The notes beneath the pieces were generated by a model that saw only the letters and a list, made by a program, of their open reading frames with translations, did no database searches and was not told the origin of the DNA. From NCBI GenBank assembly GCA_022495005.1, contig JAGYXB010000698.1, positions 868,001 to 932,000 on the forward strand: a DNA stretch of 64,000 nt. The letters are read 5' to 3'. Of this stretch, positions 34,830 to 47,399 are shown piece by piece (within the stretch, counting starts at the first letter, position 1; each line of letters starts with the position of its first letter). This DNA is from Rhyacophila brunnea (lineage: Eukaryota; Arthropoda; Insecta; Trichoptera; Rhyacophilidae). The position numbers were made by a program, and so were the translations under genes.

Positions 34830-37800
34830 ATGCTAAATCAAGTGCCGTTTGAGGCATTGTATTCTGCGACTTATGTAGAAAATTACTTGGATTGCGTTGA
34901 AAACCTACCAGATGCACTCCAGCGGCATTTGACGCGTATGCGAGAATTGGACGTTAGTTATAGAGGTATGTTTACCATTGCTTTTGTTTATTTTTGGCAA
35001 CTAATGTTTGATTTACTGTTATGTATACTCATTTACTCAAAATATTAATATTTTCAGCATGTCTCCGAGATGTGGAAAACAATTTAGGCAATTGCTTTAC
35101 TGCGAAAGAATCAGATACATCTCATATCCAATCCAACAAACGAACGCGGGCCATTGCTAGGATTCAGCAATCTTTGATAGCGGCCCAAGAGCTTGGCGAT
35201 GAAAAACTTCAGGTTGTTCAAGTAATCCAAGACATCATCGATAACACTTCACGTCAACTGGATGGAGATTACAGAAAATTAGGTATGTTGTCAGTTTTCC
35301 TTGCTAAATAAACTATTAAAAAATCTTTATTTATGTACAATTTCTTGATGGATTCGGTAGGTACGTTTTTATCACCTTTTTAACCTATTTCTTAATCTTT
35401 GCTGTCAATTTTATTTAACCCTCAACATTGCTTTACATACAATTTAAAATTCTATAGGTATATTTGTAAGTAAATTAGTCTTTCTAATACATCATAAATT
35501 ACATCACAAGATCTTCACAAGGTAATTTTTATCAACTCTCCCCATCTTCACACTTTGCCATAAATCTTTTACCCCTGCTTCAATTATGTGACATTTTTCA
35601 CCTTCCCTCCCCCCATTCATCAATAAACAAATCTCATTGAAAATGATTGTTTTTCAATATAATGTTCCTACAGAACACCTATGTTATTCTCCGGAAAAAT
35701 GAGTACATTTTGTTGACCTCATAAATCATCACATTATATCAGGTGTCATGTATGAATGACCCCTAATGTAACTTCAAAACACACGCCAGATGATGTATAT
35801 GTAAGTTCGTGCAGTGAGTTTAAATACAATTCATTAAATTTTTTCTTTGCTGAGACATAGTGAGAAAAAAAATAACACATAACTAAAAATTTAACAAACA
35901 AAAGATGAAAATTAAGTATCTTTCAATAAGAATGACAAAACAAGCGACCTTAACATAGCCAAGACACAAAATGGCAAGCAATAACCACTGCTAATTGGCC
36001 AAAATAAAGGATCGCCCACCTACCTTGTTCTATAACCTTAGCCTTGGGCACTACAGACGTGTATTTACAATCCATTTCAATGCATGTAATTGAATGTGTT
36101 AAAATAAATTGAAATTTTAATCTGAAATTGAAATTAAATTTTATTTCTTTAGACGTAAACTGCGGGAAATAAAAACGTAAAACTAGGAATTTAATGTGCC
36201 TATCTAAATGTAATGGGACTGCAGAAAATACACGTAAATATCAGGTGAACGTGCATTCCATCCATGAAAAATCAGAATTCCACCGTCTATACAGTAGAAT
36301 CTCACTAATGTGACATTTAACGAGGTCCGGTGCGTTCAGTAATCCAGCACTATCTGAGCTAAAGCGAGGCAGGTGATCTTGTCTCACGACTCGCTATGAC
36401 GCTTTTAGTAACATTTGAAATATGCACTTACACATTGCCTGTATATAAATTTTTCAGTTTTGCATACAATCTAGTACCTAATCCAAGAATTCTAATAATC
36501 CAGCACCATCAGGTTCTATATATTATGCTGCCAGATTAATAAGATTCTACTTTACATATATTTTGTTTCTGAATTCTGTAAAATACTTATTAAACTACTA
36601 GTACTTACAAACTATTAATAAGTTGAGAAAATAATTTCTTAATTTAATCATGAAAAGTTTGAACGTATTATGGGATAGTATCCTGATCCAAACATTCAAA
36701 AAACGTATGAGTTCGACAGTTTTAATTGTGTGCTAATTAAATGTCGTTTCTGCAGCTTCGTGTTTAGAATGCGGCAATGGTGGAATAAAAGAAGAGCTGT
36801 CTTCTGTGGAAAACTCCAATACAAACAAAGAGTCAAACCTGAACAGCGCAGTCACCACTCCTCAGCAGCAGAGTGGAGCTAACGGTGGCGCAACAGCCGG
36901 GCGACCACCTACCCCACCACACAACCAAGACAGAGACAGGGACCGGAACGACAAGGACAGAACAGGTAATAACTCGTGAATAAACCTGAAAATTAATCTG
37001 GAGCCCTCATTTCCATATCTTACGACACTTACGAAGATGTCGGAGCTCTAGAGGTTTCATTGTTTTTATCATTTTGTGATATTTTCATACTAATATATAT
37101 TTTTGGTTATCATTGATTCATGCTGGAGCCAGTTATTAGAAAAAAAATATTAATTTACATACCTATTATACATAATATGTAAATTATTAACATTTTTAGA
37201 AATATTTTTACTGATTGGTTGGGTGCATAAAAATTGTGGTGTCGATAATATGCAGAGATATTTATTATCTCTAGAAAATAGTGGAGAGTTGGGCTCTTTC
37301 TTGCTTGGGGGCATGGTGTTTATGGTTGAAAGAATGGTCGTCTGCTGCTGTTTGGATACTTCGGGTAATAAAGAAGAACATCGGATTGTGACAAGACAAC
37401 GAGACGATGAGATATTTATTGCGGTGATTACATTGTTTTATATTAAAAAATTACAGCGTTATAAAGATCGACAGCCGCTATCTGAGCGACCGCGATGAGA
37501 TGTTATCAGGTTCAAGTGTGGACGAATTTCGGAGGGTTTCACTCAATGACATTAATATGGACAAATCATCTGGAAAAGAAAATGACACTCACTTTATTGT
37601 CGGGTCTGCCGAATGGCATAATCTGTTCTAACGCCATTACAATAAAGGTCATTTTGCTATAAATTCCTGATGCCTTTTGTTGGGTCTGCCGAATGGTTTG
37701 GTTCGAACGGGTTCGCTCAAATGAACATTGGCATTAGAAACACTGCTCTAACGCCATTACAATAAAGGTCACATTGCTATAAATTCCCGATGCGTGATAT

Positions 37801-39156
37801 CGCATAATCGAAATTGCGTGACGTCTACCTATACATGCGAATGCACGAATTTACTTGCTAGCTACTGTATTGAGTGCGTCGTCCATTAATAATGTCATTG
37901 GTTTCACTACATACTTATTGAGTTTTTAAATTAACATTTATAAAATATCCGTCTATTATTAGGTATAAATAGGTAAGTCTAGTGGTTTTTTAAAGAACCG
38001 GAAACAGCCCTTATTCGATTTTGCCACTGGAACTAAAAGTGTTGTGTTCTAACAGTTCTGTTTGATAATCCTATAATTTTTGTAATTTTACAAGTATCCA
38101 GGTAAAGCCAAGTAAGAAAACCATATACATTGTGCTGATGAAGATAGGGATGGTTTCTTTGTATTAGACAAGCCTATGTCGAGAAAAGATTCTTAATAAG
38201 AAATAATAAAAGTTATAATAGTTAATAATAATTGGTAGAAAGAGGATGTTATAATATGTTGATTTCTATTATCTTATAGGAGAACGAGCCTCGAAGCGCG
38301 CTAGACGCAGCCGAACGGACACTATTTCTGGCAATGATGTAAACGAAAGAGTGAGCGGTGTTGGAGTGAGCACGACCGGCGGTGGCGGGGCCAGTGGCAG
38401 TGTCAGTGTGGCATCGGGAGCCGCCTCAGCAGAAAGAGAGACGGCCGCTCTTCCTGCCATCTCGCCCGCACCCGATCCACCCCAACGCACCACTGCCAAC
38501 TCCAATAATTCCTCACACAAGAAAACTGGGGCTGGAAAAATCGGTCAGAATTTTATCCTCATAATCATGTGGAAAATTAGCATGATAAGATAAAATGTAC
38601 ATTCAAAAGAATTTTGTTTTTATCGTAGTTACAAATTTTCATCGTTAACCTAAGCTGTTGAATGTTATAAATTGCTCTATAAAAGTTTGTATGTTTATAA
38701 TATAATGATTGCATTATTTTCTGAGACAAATCAAATTGTTTGGAATTTTAAATGAAAAGAAAATATACAGATACGAGTTGTTCGGCTACTGTAACTGAAA
38801 TTTTATTTTTATTCAAAGGTACTGGCAAAAAGAAGAAGCGGAAATGTCGCCAAACGGCAGCTCAGCCATCTCAACGGGACGAAACGCCTCCTCCTGAAGA
38901 TCCGGACACCATCGACCCAGATGAGCCAACGTATTGCCTCTGTGATCAGATTTCTTTTGGTGAAATGATCCTCTGTGACAATGACCTTTGTCCCATTGAA
39001 TGGTTCCACTTCTCTTGTGTCTCCCTCTCCACTAAACCCAAGGGCAAGTGGTTCTGTCCCAAGTGTAGGGGTGACCGGCCCAATGTTATGAAGCCCAAAG
39101 TGCAATTTTTGAAGGAATTAGAAAGATACAATAAAGAAAAAGAAGAAAAAGCATAA
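34830..39156 (+). CDS. Ing1: Inhibitor-of-growth protein, ING1/ING2 type (5 coding exons)
   Basis: A chromatin reader that in known animals recruits Sin3-HDAC or related complexes to H3K4me3 nucleosomes in the nucleus. Exons: 34830-34965, 35058-35282, 36756-36965, 38280-38543, 38819-39156. Every join is GT-AG and every intron is phase 1, giving 390 residues. Residues about 8-120 are the ING coiled coil ([52 protein letters not shown]). A low-complexity Ser/Gly/Pro middle carries the basic cluster SKRARRSR, and KKKKRK follows at 282-287, both likely nuclear signals. The PHD finger at 317-363 has all C4HC3 ligands: C318, C320, C331, C336, H342, C345, C358, C361. It also has the aromatic cage pair Y317 and W340. 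A short basic tail follows. The middle makes it longer than vertebrate ING1/2 (about 280), as in other insects. The ING1/2 branch is clear. The symbol follows the insect single-copy gene. Confidence 0.93.
36020..36270 (+). repeat. dispersed repeat in ING intron 2
   Basis: Shares several blocks in the same order with 53000-53200 in RASSF8 intron 6: CTTGGGCACT, TCAAATAAATTG-like text, GGGACTGCAGAAA-TACACG, and a GTGCATTCC-like ending. The copies have diverged with indels. No terminal repeats were found, so the class is unknown. Confidence 0.5.
36292..36552. mobile_element. TA-target MITE in ING intron 2
   Basis: The ends CAGTAGAATCTCACTAAT and AAGTAGAATCTTATTAAT (reverse complement) are inverted, and TA flanks both sides. 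Interior words such as TAATCCAGCA are typical of pogo/Tigger-derived MITEs. Non-coding. Confidence 0.7.
37600..37795 (+). repeat. partial tandem duplication in ING intron 3
   Basis: GGGTCTGCCGAATGG occurs at about 37603 and 37682. CTAACGCCATTACAATAAAG followed by TGCTATAAATTCC-GATGC occurs at about 37629-37673 and 37747-37793. The two units, about 80 and 115 bp, differ by an insertion in the second. Confidence 0.75.
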
Positions 39157-39247
39157 CACTGAATCTCTCGTCGGATCGAGTAAACATTTGTCAGAAGTCT
39201 GATTAATATAATGGAATTTCAATACTGTGCAAAATATTTGTAAAATT

Positions 39248-39253
39248 AATAAA
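39248..39253 (+). terminator. ING polyadenylation signal
   Basis: AATAAA about 92 nt after the ING stop codon, the first match downstream and at a usual distance. Confidence 0.55.
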
Positions 39254-39259
39254 TTTAAA

Positions 39260-41850
39260 AAATTATTTCGTCTATATCTACATTGTGTTTTCACACTAAG
39301 TATGAAGTCAGTCTCCTAAATAGTAAAGCGATAAAAACTCAGGCAATTCTTAAAGTAGAACTAACACCAAACCCTGCTCATATTAACTCACCCTATCAGT
39401 CAATTGAAATGGAGTTTTCAACTTTACCAAAATGACAGAATTTTCGTTTGGCATATTAAACACAAGAAAAGATCAGAGAAAAAAACAACATAATAAACCC
39501 ATAACTCAGAAAAGCTCCAGAAACATACCGATTAAGTAAACCTTAGGACAAATTGGATTTATCATTTGCTGAGCGAGTGATTTTTTACATACTATATAAT
39601 ATGTAATATATATACTCAATTTAAACAATGGTATCTTACCAAAATGCATAAAGTAAGACTGAAATTTTAAAGAATAAAAAATGTTCGAATGTACAAAAAG
39701 ATTCTTTGAGACGATTTTAATTTAAAATATAGTAGGTTCTCCGCGTAACAAAAAAAGTTTCAAAGGCATCACTTCATAAAACAAGTCTAGTTAAGCTTCG
39801 TGGTGCAATGTGACAATCATACTGCCTGTATTTTTTATTACAGAAAAAACATAAATTGTAAAAACTCAGAAACCATACCTATTAGAAAAATCCTAGAAAA
39901 AAAGTTTGGCCGAGTGGGACTCAAAGTCACATTTTTACTTGCCGGGTGAGTGGTCTCGCTTTGTAAGTACATGAACGTCAATAGTGAACACTGGACGTCG
40001 GTTATGATTTAAGTTAATAATGTCATTTACTGATTACAAAGCTGTCTGGCGAAATTTGAAGCAGAGGGAGGATAGATTCTTCTGGCATTGCAGCCGAAAA
40101 AATTACTTTGAAACGGTGTTGATGTCATTTGAAAGTAACGATACACCCACATGAGTCGCCTACACTGCTACAAGAATCTGACACCATTCTACCTCAGTTA
40201 TAGGAACGTATACGTAGTTATAAGAAGTAATTTACATGAATCATAGCTTAAAGAGAGTACTCACCCTTCTAGTGAAAGATGTGAGTTTGAATCACATTCG
40301 GATCAACTTTTTTTCTAAGATTTTTTTCTATTCCGTATATGAATTAAGGCTTTTCAAAATTTTGTTTTTTTAATATGTAATAAGGAATCCAACATTTTTA
40401 TAAACTCTGTTTATTCAGTATGACGTATTGAATAAAAAAATAAAATTGCTTGTATTTTTATTGCTCTCTTTGGACTTAAAGTTCATACTTAACATGTTAA
40501 CATAAATACTGTTTTGTCGGTGTTGATTTCTGTCTCAATATTACAAAGATTCATATTTTTAAAACTCTATTAGTTATGTATTTTTATTTTCGTTATCTCA
40601 ATGTTTACTTTTCTTCACTTTCTTCTTTGTTCATTGTCACCTTTCTCTTTTTTCTCCCACAGGCAATGTAACGCTTAATAAAAAGTTTCCCACAGACCAA
40701 CAAAACTCAATTGCGGACACAAGAGCGTACTGTCTTACTTAGTTTTTATCAACCAAAAAGTGAATTGTAATTTGTAGACTGCTGGAAGACTGAACTGGGT
40801 GTTTTTTGCTAATTGGTGCTTGGTCTAGGGGAGCCTTAATGTATTGTCAGTATTTCCTTCGCATGAACAAATTTTATTGAATATTCAGGATAAGTCCGTT
40901 TAGAACTGCTAATATTTTTATTCTTCTTTTTATTTAAAATTTTCAACAGGGTAAATATTCACTTTCCTCATATTGTTTGAATTATTCTGGTTGGTATGAC
41001 ATCTTGATAAAAATATTGTCCGATATATTATTCAATTGTTCATTCTCAAGTACATACATGTTATTATTCTGCATAACTGCTTGTACAATGATTACATATC
41101 AAGAATTAAGGTTGTACGATTCCAAAATATATAATGAAAATGTGTACAGGTTTGTCGATCTCATTTTTTTTCATTGGAAACTTCTATTTCGGATTCCCCG
41201 ATCATACCTACCGTACTAGAATCGGCATCTCATCATCAGCATTTCTTGGATTGCATCCAAGGGCTGCACCCAATTATAGTATTTGTTTTAAAGGGGTGTA
41301 TTTTTATTTTTGAGTTTTTAAAAACTTTGAATATCATTTGTGTAACATTTTTTATGGTATTTCTAATTATATTAATGAGTACAAAATAACAAGTTGTTAG
41401 GAGATTGTTTTTTAACTGTATATTGTTTAAAATATAGTAATTTCTTCTAACCTGCTGCTGTAGAGTTATATATAAGATAAGATGCGAATTTTTGTTTTAT
41501 TTGTGTGACTAAAACATTTGGTATTAGTTCTAACATTTTCATTTTAGTTGTAACAATAAAGTATGTAAATAAAAACAATGTCTTTATTTTTTTTCAATCT
41601 TTGATATCGATATTGAGAAGCCTGTATGCAGGCCCGCATCAAATGGGGGCCTTCAGGGTATGCAACACCCGGGCAGCAGGATTCAGGGGGCAGAAAAATG
41701 CTTGAACACATTTTTAATGGTAATATTAAAAATATATTGAACGCTTTATGTTTATGTTGCGTACTTAATTTGAAACATCCCTGATTTATCACAAAAAACC
41801 TAACTTAAAAATAGCTGCCCTGGGAAATAATATTTTTCGACATGCCAACA
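39260..41850. other. intergenic, nothing firm
   Basis: AT-rich. Two loosely similar stretches (about 39480-39590 and 39860-39970) share AACTCAGAAA and GAGTG words and may be old repeats. A G/C-rich scrap at about 41625-41695 looks like an eroded transposon end. No gene seen. Confidence 0.4.
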
Positions 41851-42588
41851 TATCGATACCCTTGTTCCATAAGGAAACAACTCAAAAATCCTTGTTCTGA
41901 GTAAATCGCATTTGAAGTTTTACATAAAATGGTTCCTTTAGTTCCGAAGATTTTTTTAGTGAAAGCATTATTAAATAGTGATAGATATAATATTGTAATT
42001 TATTAAGGTTTAATTTTTTCATAATATTATTAATACTTAAATAAAAATTAAAGACTATTCGACTTGTTTCCAGTGACAACAAATAAATCCTCTACATTCA
42101 TAGTTCTATAAGGAAACAAGTCAAATGGTTCCTTATAGAAATATGTTTGCCTGTGCAAACTTGTTTGAATGCTGCTTGCCTATAGAAACATTAAACAAAA
42201 ATATCCCCAAAAACTCCCAAAAATATCAGCAACAAAAAAGAAGGACTTAATTTTATTATGCGATAGCAATGTTATTCCTATGATCCATTGGGATTTTTAC
42301 GAAAATCTTAAGGCAGATTGATACACTTGAATAGTATCTAAATCTTTTTTTAAGTATAAATATTTTTATAATAATTCTTATGTCATTTTTATTGTTTACT
42401 AAACGTTGCTAAAATTTTTTATATATTTTTATTCACATACCAAAAAGAAGGACCCTATTACAGAGTAATAATGTCATAATACACTAACAAAATATGATTC
42501 CAATTGTAATGGATTTACGTTTTGTCTATTTGAGTCGATTTTTGCAACCCGGGTTTCGCCTTTCGGCATCTTCAGGCGCTATGTGCAC

Positions 42589-43698
42589 CAGTGGCGAAGA
42601 GTGGAGGTAGGCTGTTCAGATCCGTCCAGTGACGTCCCAAGACAGAATGCCGCTCCTAGGCAGTGCCAAAATGCCGCTCCATTTTGTATATAGTATTATT
42701 TATCATCCTTTCATGACTCCATTATATAAGAAATGAGTGGTATGGATACACTATTAACAAAATATATACGACAAAACATACCAAATTAAATTTATAAATA
42801 TTTTTAATTATAAGTTAATAAGTCAGATTTTAATTATTCACAAAACTGAACATGTCGTTTATTGTCACCAACGACATCAAAGGGCAACGGAAATAAACTA
42901 GACATCGCGAACACAACAAAAAATTACAGTCCTGTTTAACCTTTTATGTTAATTAATACACTTTGTTTCCAACCAGTGAGCTGATTTTTAATGGAAGGTT
43001 ATTTTCGTTATTATTAAATTTAGTTAATAATAACGAAATAATAAAATATACTAAATGATTCTCCTCTATTTGCCGCCCTTCGAGTAACTGCCGCCCCCAA
43101 GCGACACTCAATCTGCCTACCCCCACAGGACGTCACTGGATCCGCCATAAATAGTGCACACTACCCTTTGTCAGTCAAACGTATTTGTTTTCATGGAAAT
43201 AAGACAAAAAATTATAGACGGTGTTGGTTAGTTTTTAAAATTCAATTAAGCCCTGCGAAAATTAAGCCATAATAGATCATAGTCAAAAATACTTGTTTAT
43301 CTATAAATTTTCTAAGATTATGTAGTTAAATTATAGAAAAATTTGGATATTTTATGGATAGTGCAATATTTTTCTATCTAGTTTGGTTTAGGCAGGGCTT
43401 AATGAAGTAAAAAAAAAACTAACCAAAAATATGTGTGGGTAATATGTATTCTTAATCCAACGAAAACAAAAAGTATGAATGAAAAAGTGTGCACCGTTTT
43501 GTCGTATCACACAAAGTATATCAAAATTATTATGGTTTGACTTAGACAGTGTTTAATTGATTTTAAAAACTAACCAACACTATCTGTAAATTATTTTAGT
43601 CATATGTAGTTCAATAAAAACAAATACAAAAGACTGGCAAAGTTGATGTATACTATTTATGTTGGATTTTAACAGCCCATCTCCACCCTTCTCCACTG
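42589..43698. mobile_element. middle hAT-type MITE nested in the outer transposon
   Basis: It begins CAGTGGCGAAGAGTGG and ends CCCTTCTCCACTG, with a perfect 8-bp duplication ATGTGCAC at 42581-42588 and 43699-43706. The arms are long inverted repeats: GGTGTTGGTTAGTTTTTAAA near 43220 is mirrored near 43565-43590, and CATAAATAGT near 43147-43156 is mirrored near 43655. It is split by a further element (42627-43138). Confidence 0.88.
42627..43138. mobile_element. inner hAT-type MITE nested in the middle MITE
   Basis: A 512-bp insertion beginning CAGTGACGTCC and ending GGACGTCACTG, flanked by GATCCGTC at 42619-42626 and GATCCGCC at 43139-43146 (7 of 8). It interrupts the left arm of the middle MITE: the host arm resumes after 43146 exactly where it stopped before 42619. 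It contains two GCCGCTCC words and no coding sequence. Confidence 0.87.
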
Positions 43699-44420
43699 AT
43701 GTGCACATATAGTTAATTCTATCATATTATTATATACTTAACAAACATATACATACCTATTGAGTCAAGGATCACAATAAGAATATTACAAACAAAAATT
43801 ATGAATACCTAGTTGAAGTGTTTGTAAAAACCCCTTACTTAATTACCCGTAAAACAACTTATCACCTTCTTGGAACAATGGTAATATATCTATGATATTA
43901 GTCTTTAAAAAGTTATTAGTTAACCCAAAAATTTTCAATAATATTCTTACCTGATACCTACTTTTTAATAATAATAATTCAAGTAATTTCTGTTTTAAAT
44001 CATGAATTTATTACTCGTCCGATAGAATAATGTTAAATAAATTATTTAAAACTACGATAAATTAATTATCTATTTAAAAAATAGCCTCATGGTTCCTGAA
44101 TAATAATTGCGTTAATGAATAGACTGTCACTGGTTTGATTTTTTTTAAATTGTTTCCTTATAGAACTATGACAAGCTCAATGTGGTTCAAATTTTTTAGT
44201 TCAATAAGGAACCACATTAAATGTTTCCTTATAGAACTGTGAACATGTAGAATACAAAGAAATTCCATATGGAATTATTTGCTTTTATTAATGATTGAGA
44301 TTTTTTAGAATTTTTTTAAAAATTGTATTGTGTAGCTGTCACGATTCTTTATCAAATGGCATTATTAACTCAAAACTGCAAAATTTTGAGTTGTTTCCTT
44401 ATAGAACTAGGGTATCGATA

Positions 44421-45430
44421 TTCACACTATAGGTACAAGAATATATTCCTATTAAGGAGTATAAAATGACTAATGCATCACAGGTGTACAGAAAATACCG
44501 AAAACCATTCTCTATATTAATTTTATTTAAGGGGAGGGGCAATATTGAGTTGGTACCCGAGCAGCAACCACCACCCCACCCCGCCTGTGTGTGCCAAATG
44601 TCTACATTCATGGCTATACTCCACAAAAACCAAATGCTGATGTTAAATGTTTGCATTCTAACTGGTATGGTAGCACTGTGTTTACATGCTCGACTTAAAT
44701 AGTGGACATGGATAAAGAAGAGGAAATTTATGAGCATATTATATAATATGGTTGTTTTTGTGATTATCCTCAGCCGACATTCGTTTAAGTTGCTTGGGGT
44801 GCTAAAACTGAAGCCTGGTGAGCCAAGTCATAGTTCCAAGATTAAAAAACTGCGCTCTAGTTGCAATATTATAGCAGTGTAACCTTTGATCCACTGCTAG
44901 ATTAAGATCTATATGCGGTGGGGGTTAAAGTATGTGGAGTACAGGTGATAACTAATTTCGAGGCTCTCCTACTATTATTTTAATTCGCCTAAAAAGATAT
45001 ACGTATGTGTGCGTCTGTTTCATGTATTATTTATTTGTATTTCACACGGCACATCTGATCTGTCACCCGTTGTTGAAAATTAATATTCTGTTGGCGGCGT
45101 ATTAAAAAATGTTAACTGTAAAATCTCAAATACCCCGCCATGTATGTTTCGTTTTTATTTAAGTATGGTTTGTGCAGTTTTATGATTGTTTATTTAAATA
45201 AAATAAAGGTACATACAAATGTACGGTAATTGATACAGTCAGTTCTATTATAGACAATATAAACTATATAATATGCATTACGATGTAAATGTCTTAAGTT
45301 CCGGTACAAACATACGGTAACTAACTCACATATTTGAGGTGGGTATTTTAAAAGGGAGTTTTTTGGAACAACCTACTTAAATTATTTATTATTTGTATAG
45401 ATAAATGTATACATTGTGTTTTAGTAGATC
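44421..45430. other. intergenic, no gene supported
   Basis: An open minus-strand frame at 44399-44737 overlaps the end of the transposon and has no family resemblance. Nothing else noted. Confidence 0.45.
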
Positions 45431-45433
45431 TAA

Positions 45434-45943
45434 GGCATAAAGTCCACTGAAGCGGGCTTGCGGGGCGCTCGCGCATATTCTATGTGAATCATAGAAAATA
45501 CAACGTAATCAAATACGCCAGCGCACACTGGATTTGACGACGCATTGTGCCCGCTCGCCCCATGAGTCATCGTTGTGTGGCTTCTCAGCGGCACGAATTA
45601 ACGAAAATACAACGTAGTCCATTCATTGAACACGGCAAACAAAATCACGCTCCTGGAAGCGTCGTCGATAGACGGGCGAGAAGGCATTATTTAATAACAG
45701 TGAACTCTTTGTTTAGTTATTGCGTGCCGATATTTCGCTGGTAGAATGGTGTCATCGTGAATATTAATTACAAGCCCGAGAAATTTAATAATATTTTATT
45801 GCTTTGTTATGAGAGACGCTGATAATAATAATTATTTTGTGCTCCTTGAGCCCCTTATTACATAGGTGAAGGGTAATGCGCGGGTGGGAGGGGGCCTACT
45901 CCGTAGAGAGCGCACCGAGCGCCGCTTTGGTGGGCTTTATGCC
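45434..45943. mobile_element. TTA-target MITE, copy 2
   Basis: Same family and orientation as 28661-29140. The ends are GGCATAAAGTCCAC and GTGGGCTTTATGCC. Flanks are TAA and TAT, so the target duplication has decayed or differs by one base. It is about 30 bp longer than copy 1 because of a GCTGGTAGAATGGTGTCATC-like insertion near 45738. Confidence 0.85.
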
Positions 45944-45949
45944 TATTGA

Positions 45950-47395
45950 TGAAAATAATGATGTATACATACATATTGTGTCTAAATAAATAATAAATAA
46001 CTAACTTAAATAGGGCGTTTCAAAGAACACTTCTGTAAAATATTTCAAATGTTAGTTAGAATAGTTCTGCATTCAGCTGACATAATATTCCGTATTCGAC
46101 ATGTTCAATGTATGCAGTAACCGTCCATTTATGTTCAGAGTATATCTTTACAGCATCTGTATATTGTTAATAGTTTACGTAATTAACTGAGTGAATTTAA
46201 GATTGTATTGAAACGGTTGCAGTTTTTGGGGGACGCAGACAAAAACTGAAATTTGCTACAAATCAATCTGTGATGCAAAATAAGTCATATTTAATTTAAA
46301 TGTTAGTCCTATTACATAATACATTTTTTTATCTTCACTTTCATTTTATATTTAGGTACCTTCTTGAAAATGTTTTTTCAATGTCTTCAGGTGTACTTAT
46401 ATTTTATGATTGAAAGCCACTTTAATCATTCATTTGTTTTATTTAATTGTACTATGGGTACAATTTAATTTATATTTTTCTTAAATAGTATATTTTTAAT
46501 AACTAAGCAGCTCATGACGCCTCCTTATATATTCCATTTTGCGAGATGCATTAAACACACAATAAAAATATTTATAACAAAAATAACATTTAAAATTAAA
46601 GGAGATCATATTTTCAGAAATGCAGGGCATCAAATTATTATGGTAATAGTGATATAATACAATACATAATGTTAATCTCATCAAATATAATCTGCAGTAG
46701 GTATTGACCGGATGAAGAACATATTATTAACATTCCACCACAAATCAAAGCATTAAATATATTAGGATTTCTGTTTTATTATGTATGAATATTATTTTGA
46801 AACTACAGCCTCATTTTATCAATTATATATTAAATACTCATAATCTTTTACAGATTCAATATTTTTTGTGCCTTATAAGATAATAATAATCGGGAAATGT
46901 TAACTTTCGGGAATAAAATATTATACATGCTTGTACGCAACATTAAACATCTCGGTGTAGGTCAGAGAATTCAAATTTAATAAATACATAAGTGTAAAAA
47001 TATGATCCATAACATTCTATAATAGAATTTCAAATGACATTTTATAATAAATTTTGATCCCGATATTTCACTGATATACACACATCACACATCTACTGTA
47101 CCTATTCACAGTGAAAAGCACAATAATTTTTGATAAAAGTAAATTGGTGATTGATGGCTTTTCTAATTAATTAGTATTAGTGTAAATGGCAAAATGTATT
47201 GGACTAGAAACATGTTACTATTTACATAATATGGTTAAATTTTCAGACAAATACACAAGGTAAAAAACCTTAGAACAATAATTTATGAATATTTCGTAAT
47301 AGTTATCAAATAAATTGAATTACAATAAGATACATGCTTACTCTAATCAATAAACAAAACAAATGTATTTTTAAGGATGATAATACACTACAATA
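45950..47395. other. intergenic, nothing recognised
   Basis: AT-rich, with no supported feature. Confidence 0.45.
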
Positions 47396-47399
47396 ATTA

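Larger units (their letters stand above)
41859..44412. mobile_element. outer DNA transposon with GTTCCTTATAG subterminal repeats
   Basis: The ends are CCCTTGTTCCATAAGG (left) and CCCTAGTTCTATAAGG (right, reverse complement), both continuing AAACAACTCAAA. They are flanked by a perfect 8-bp duplication TATCGATA at 41851-41858 and 44413-44420. The word GGAACC/GTTCCTTATAGAAC is repeated inside both ends (about 42100-42145, 44150-44170, 44200-44240). The 8-bp target suggests hAT or P superfamily. No transposase remains. Without its nested insertions it would be about 1.44 kb. Confidence 0.8.

Noticed and set aside
37223..37498. 91-codon open frame in ING intron 3
   Set aside because: It has no homology to ING proteins and sits wholly in an intron whose flanking exons join in phase without it.
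37455..37512. Exon-like segment in ING intron 3 between ACAG and a CAG/GTTCAA site
   Set aside because: Joining it in phase 1 gives an immediate stop codon (GCG TTA TAA). Skipping it keeps the frame.
38269..38520. Antisense open frame over ING exon 4
   Set aside because: It is a shadow of the GC-rich exon. The sense frame has splice sites and continuity.
39480..39970. Possible pair of duplicated segments
   Set aside because: Similarity is limited to short words such as AACTCAGAAA. It is too weak to call a repeat by eye.
40210..40320. tRNA-like or tRNA-derived SINE (AGTTTGAATCA, B-box-like)
   Set aside because: The A-box is poor, there is no foldable cloverleaf, and no second copy with clear ends was found.
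44399..44737. 112-codon minus-strand open frame
   Set aside because: It overlaps a transposon end, contains no known motif, and its composition is that of random AT-rich DNA.
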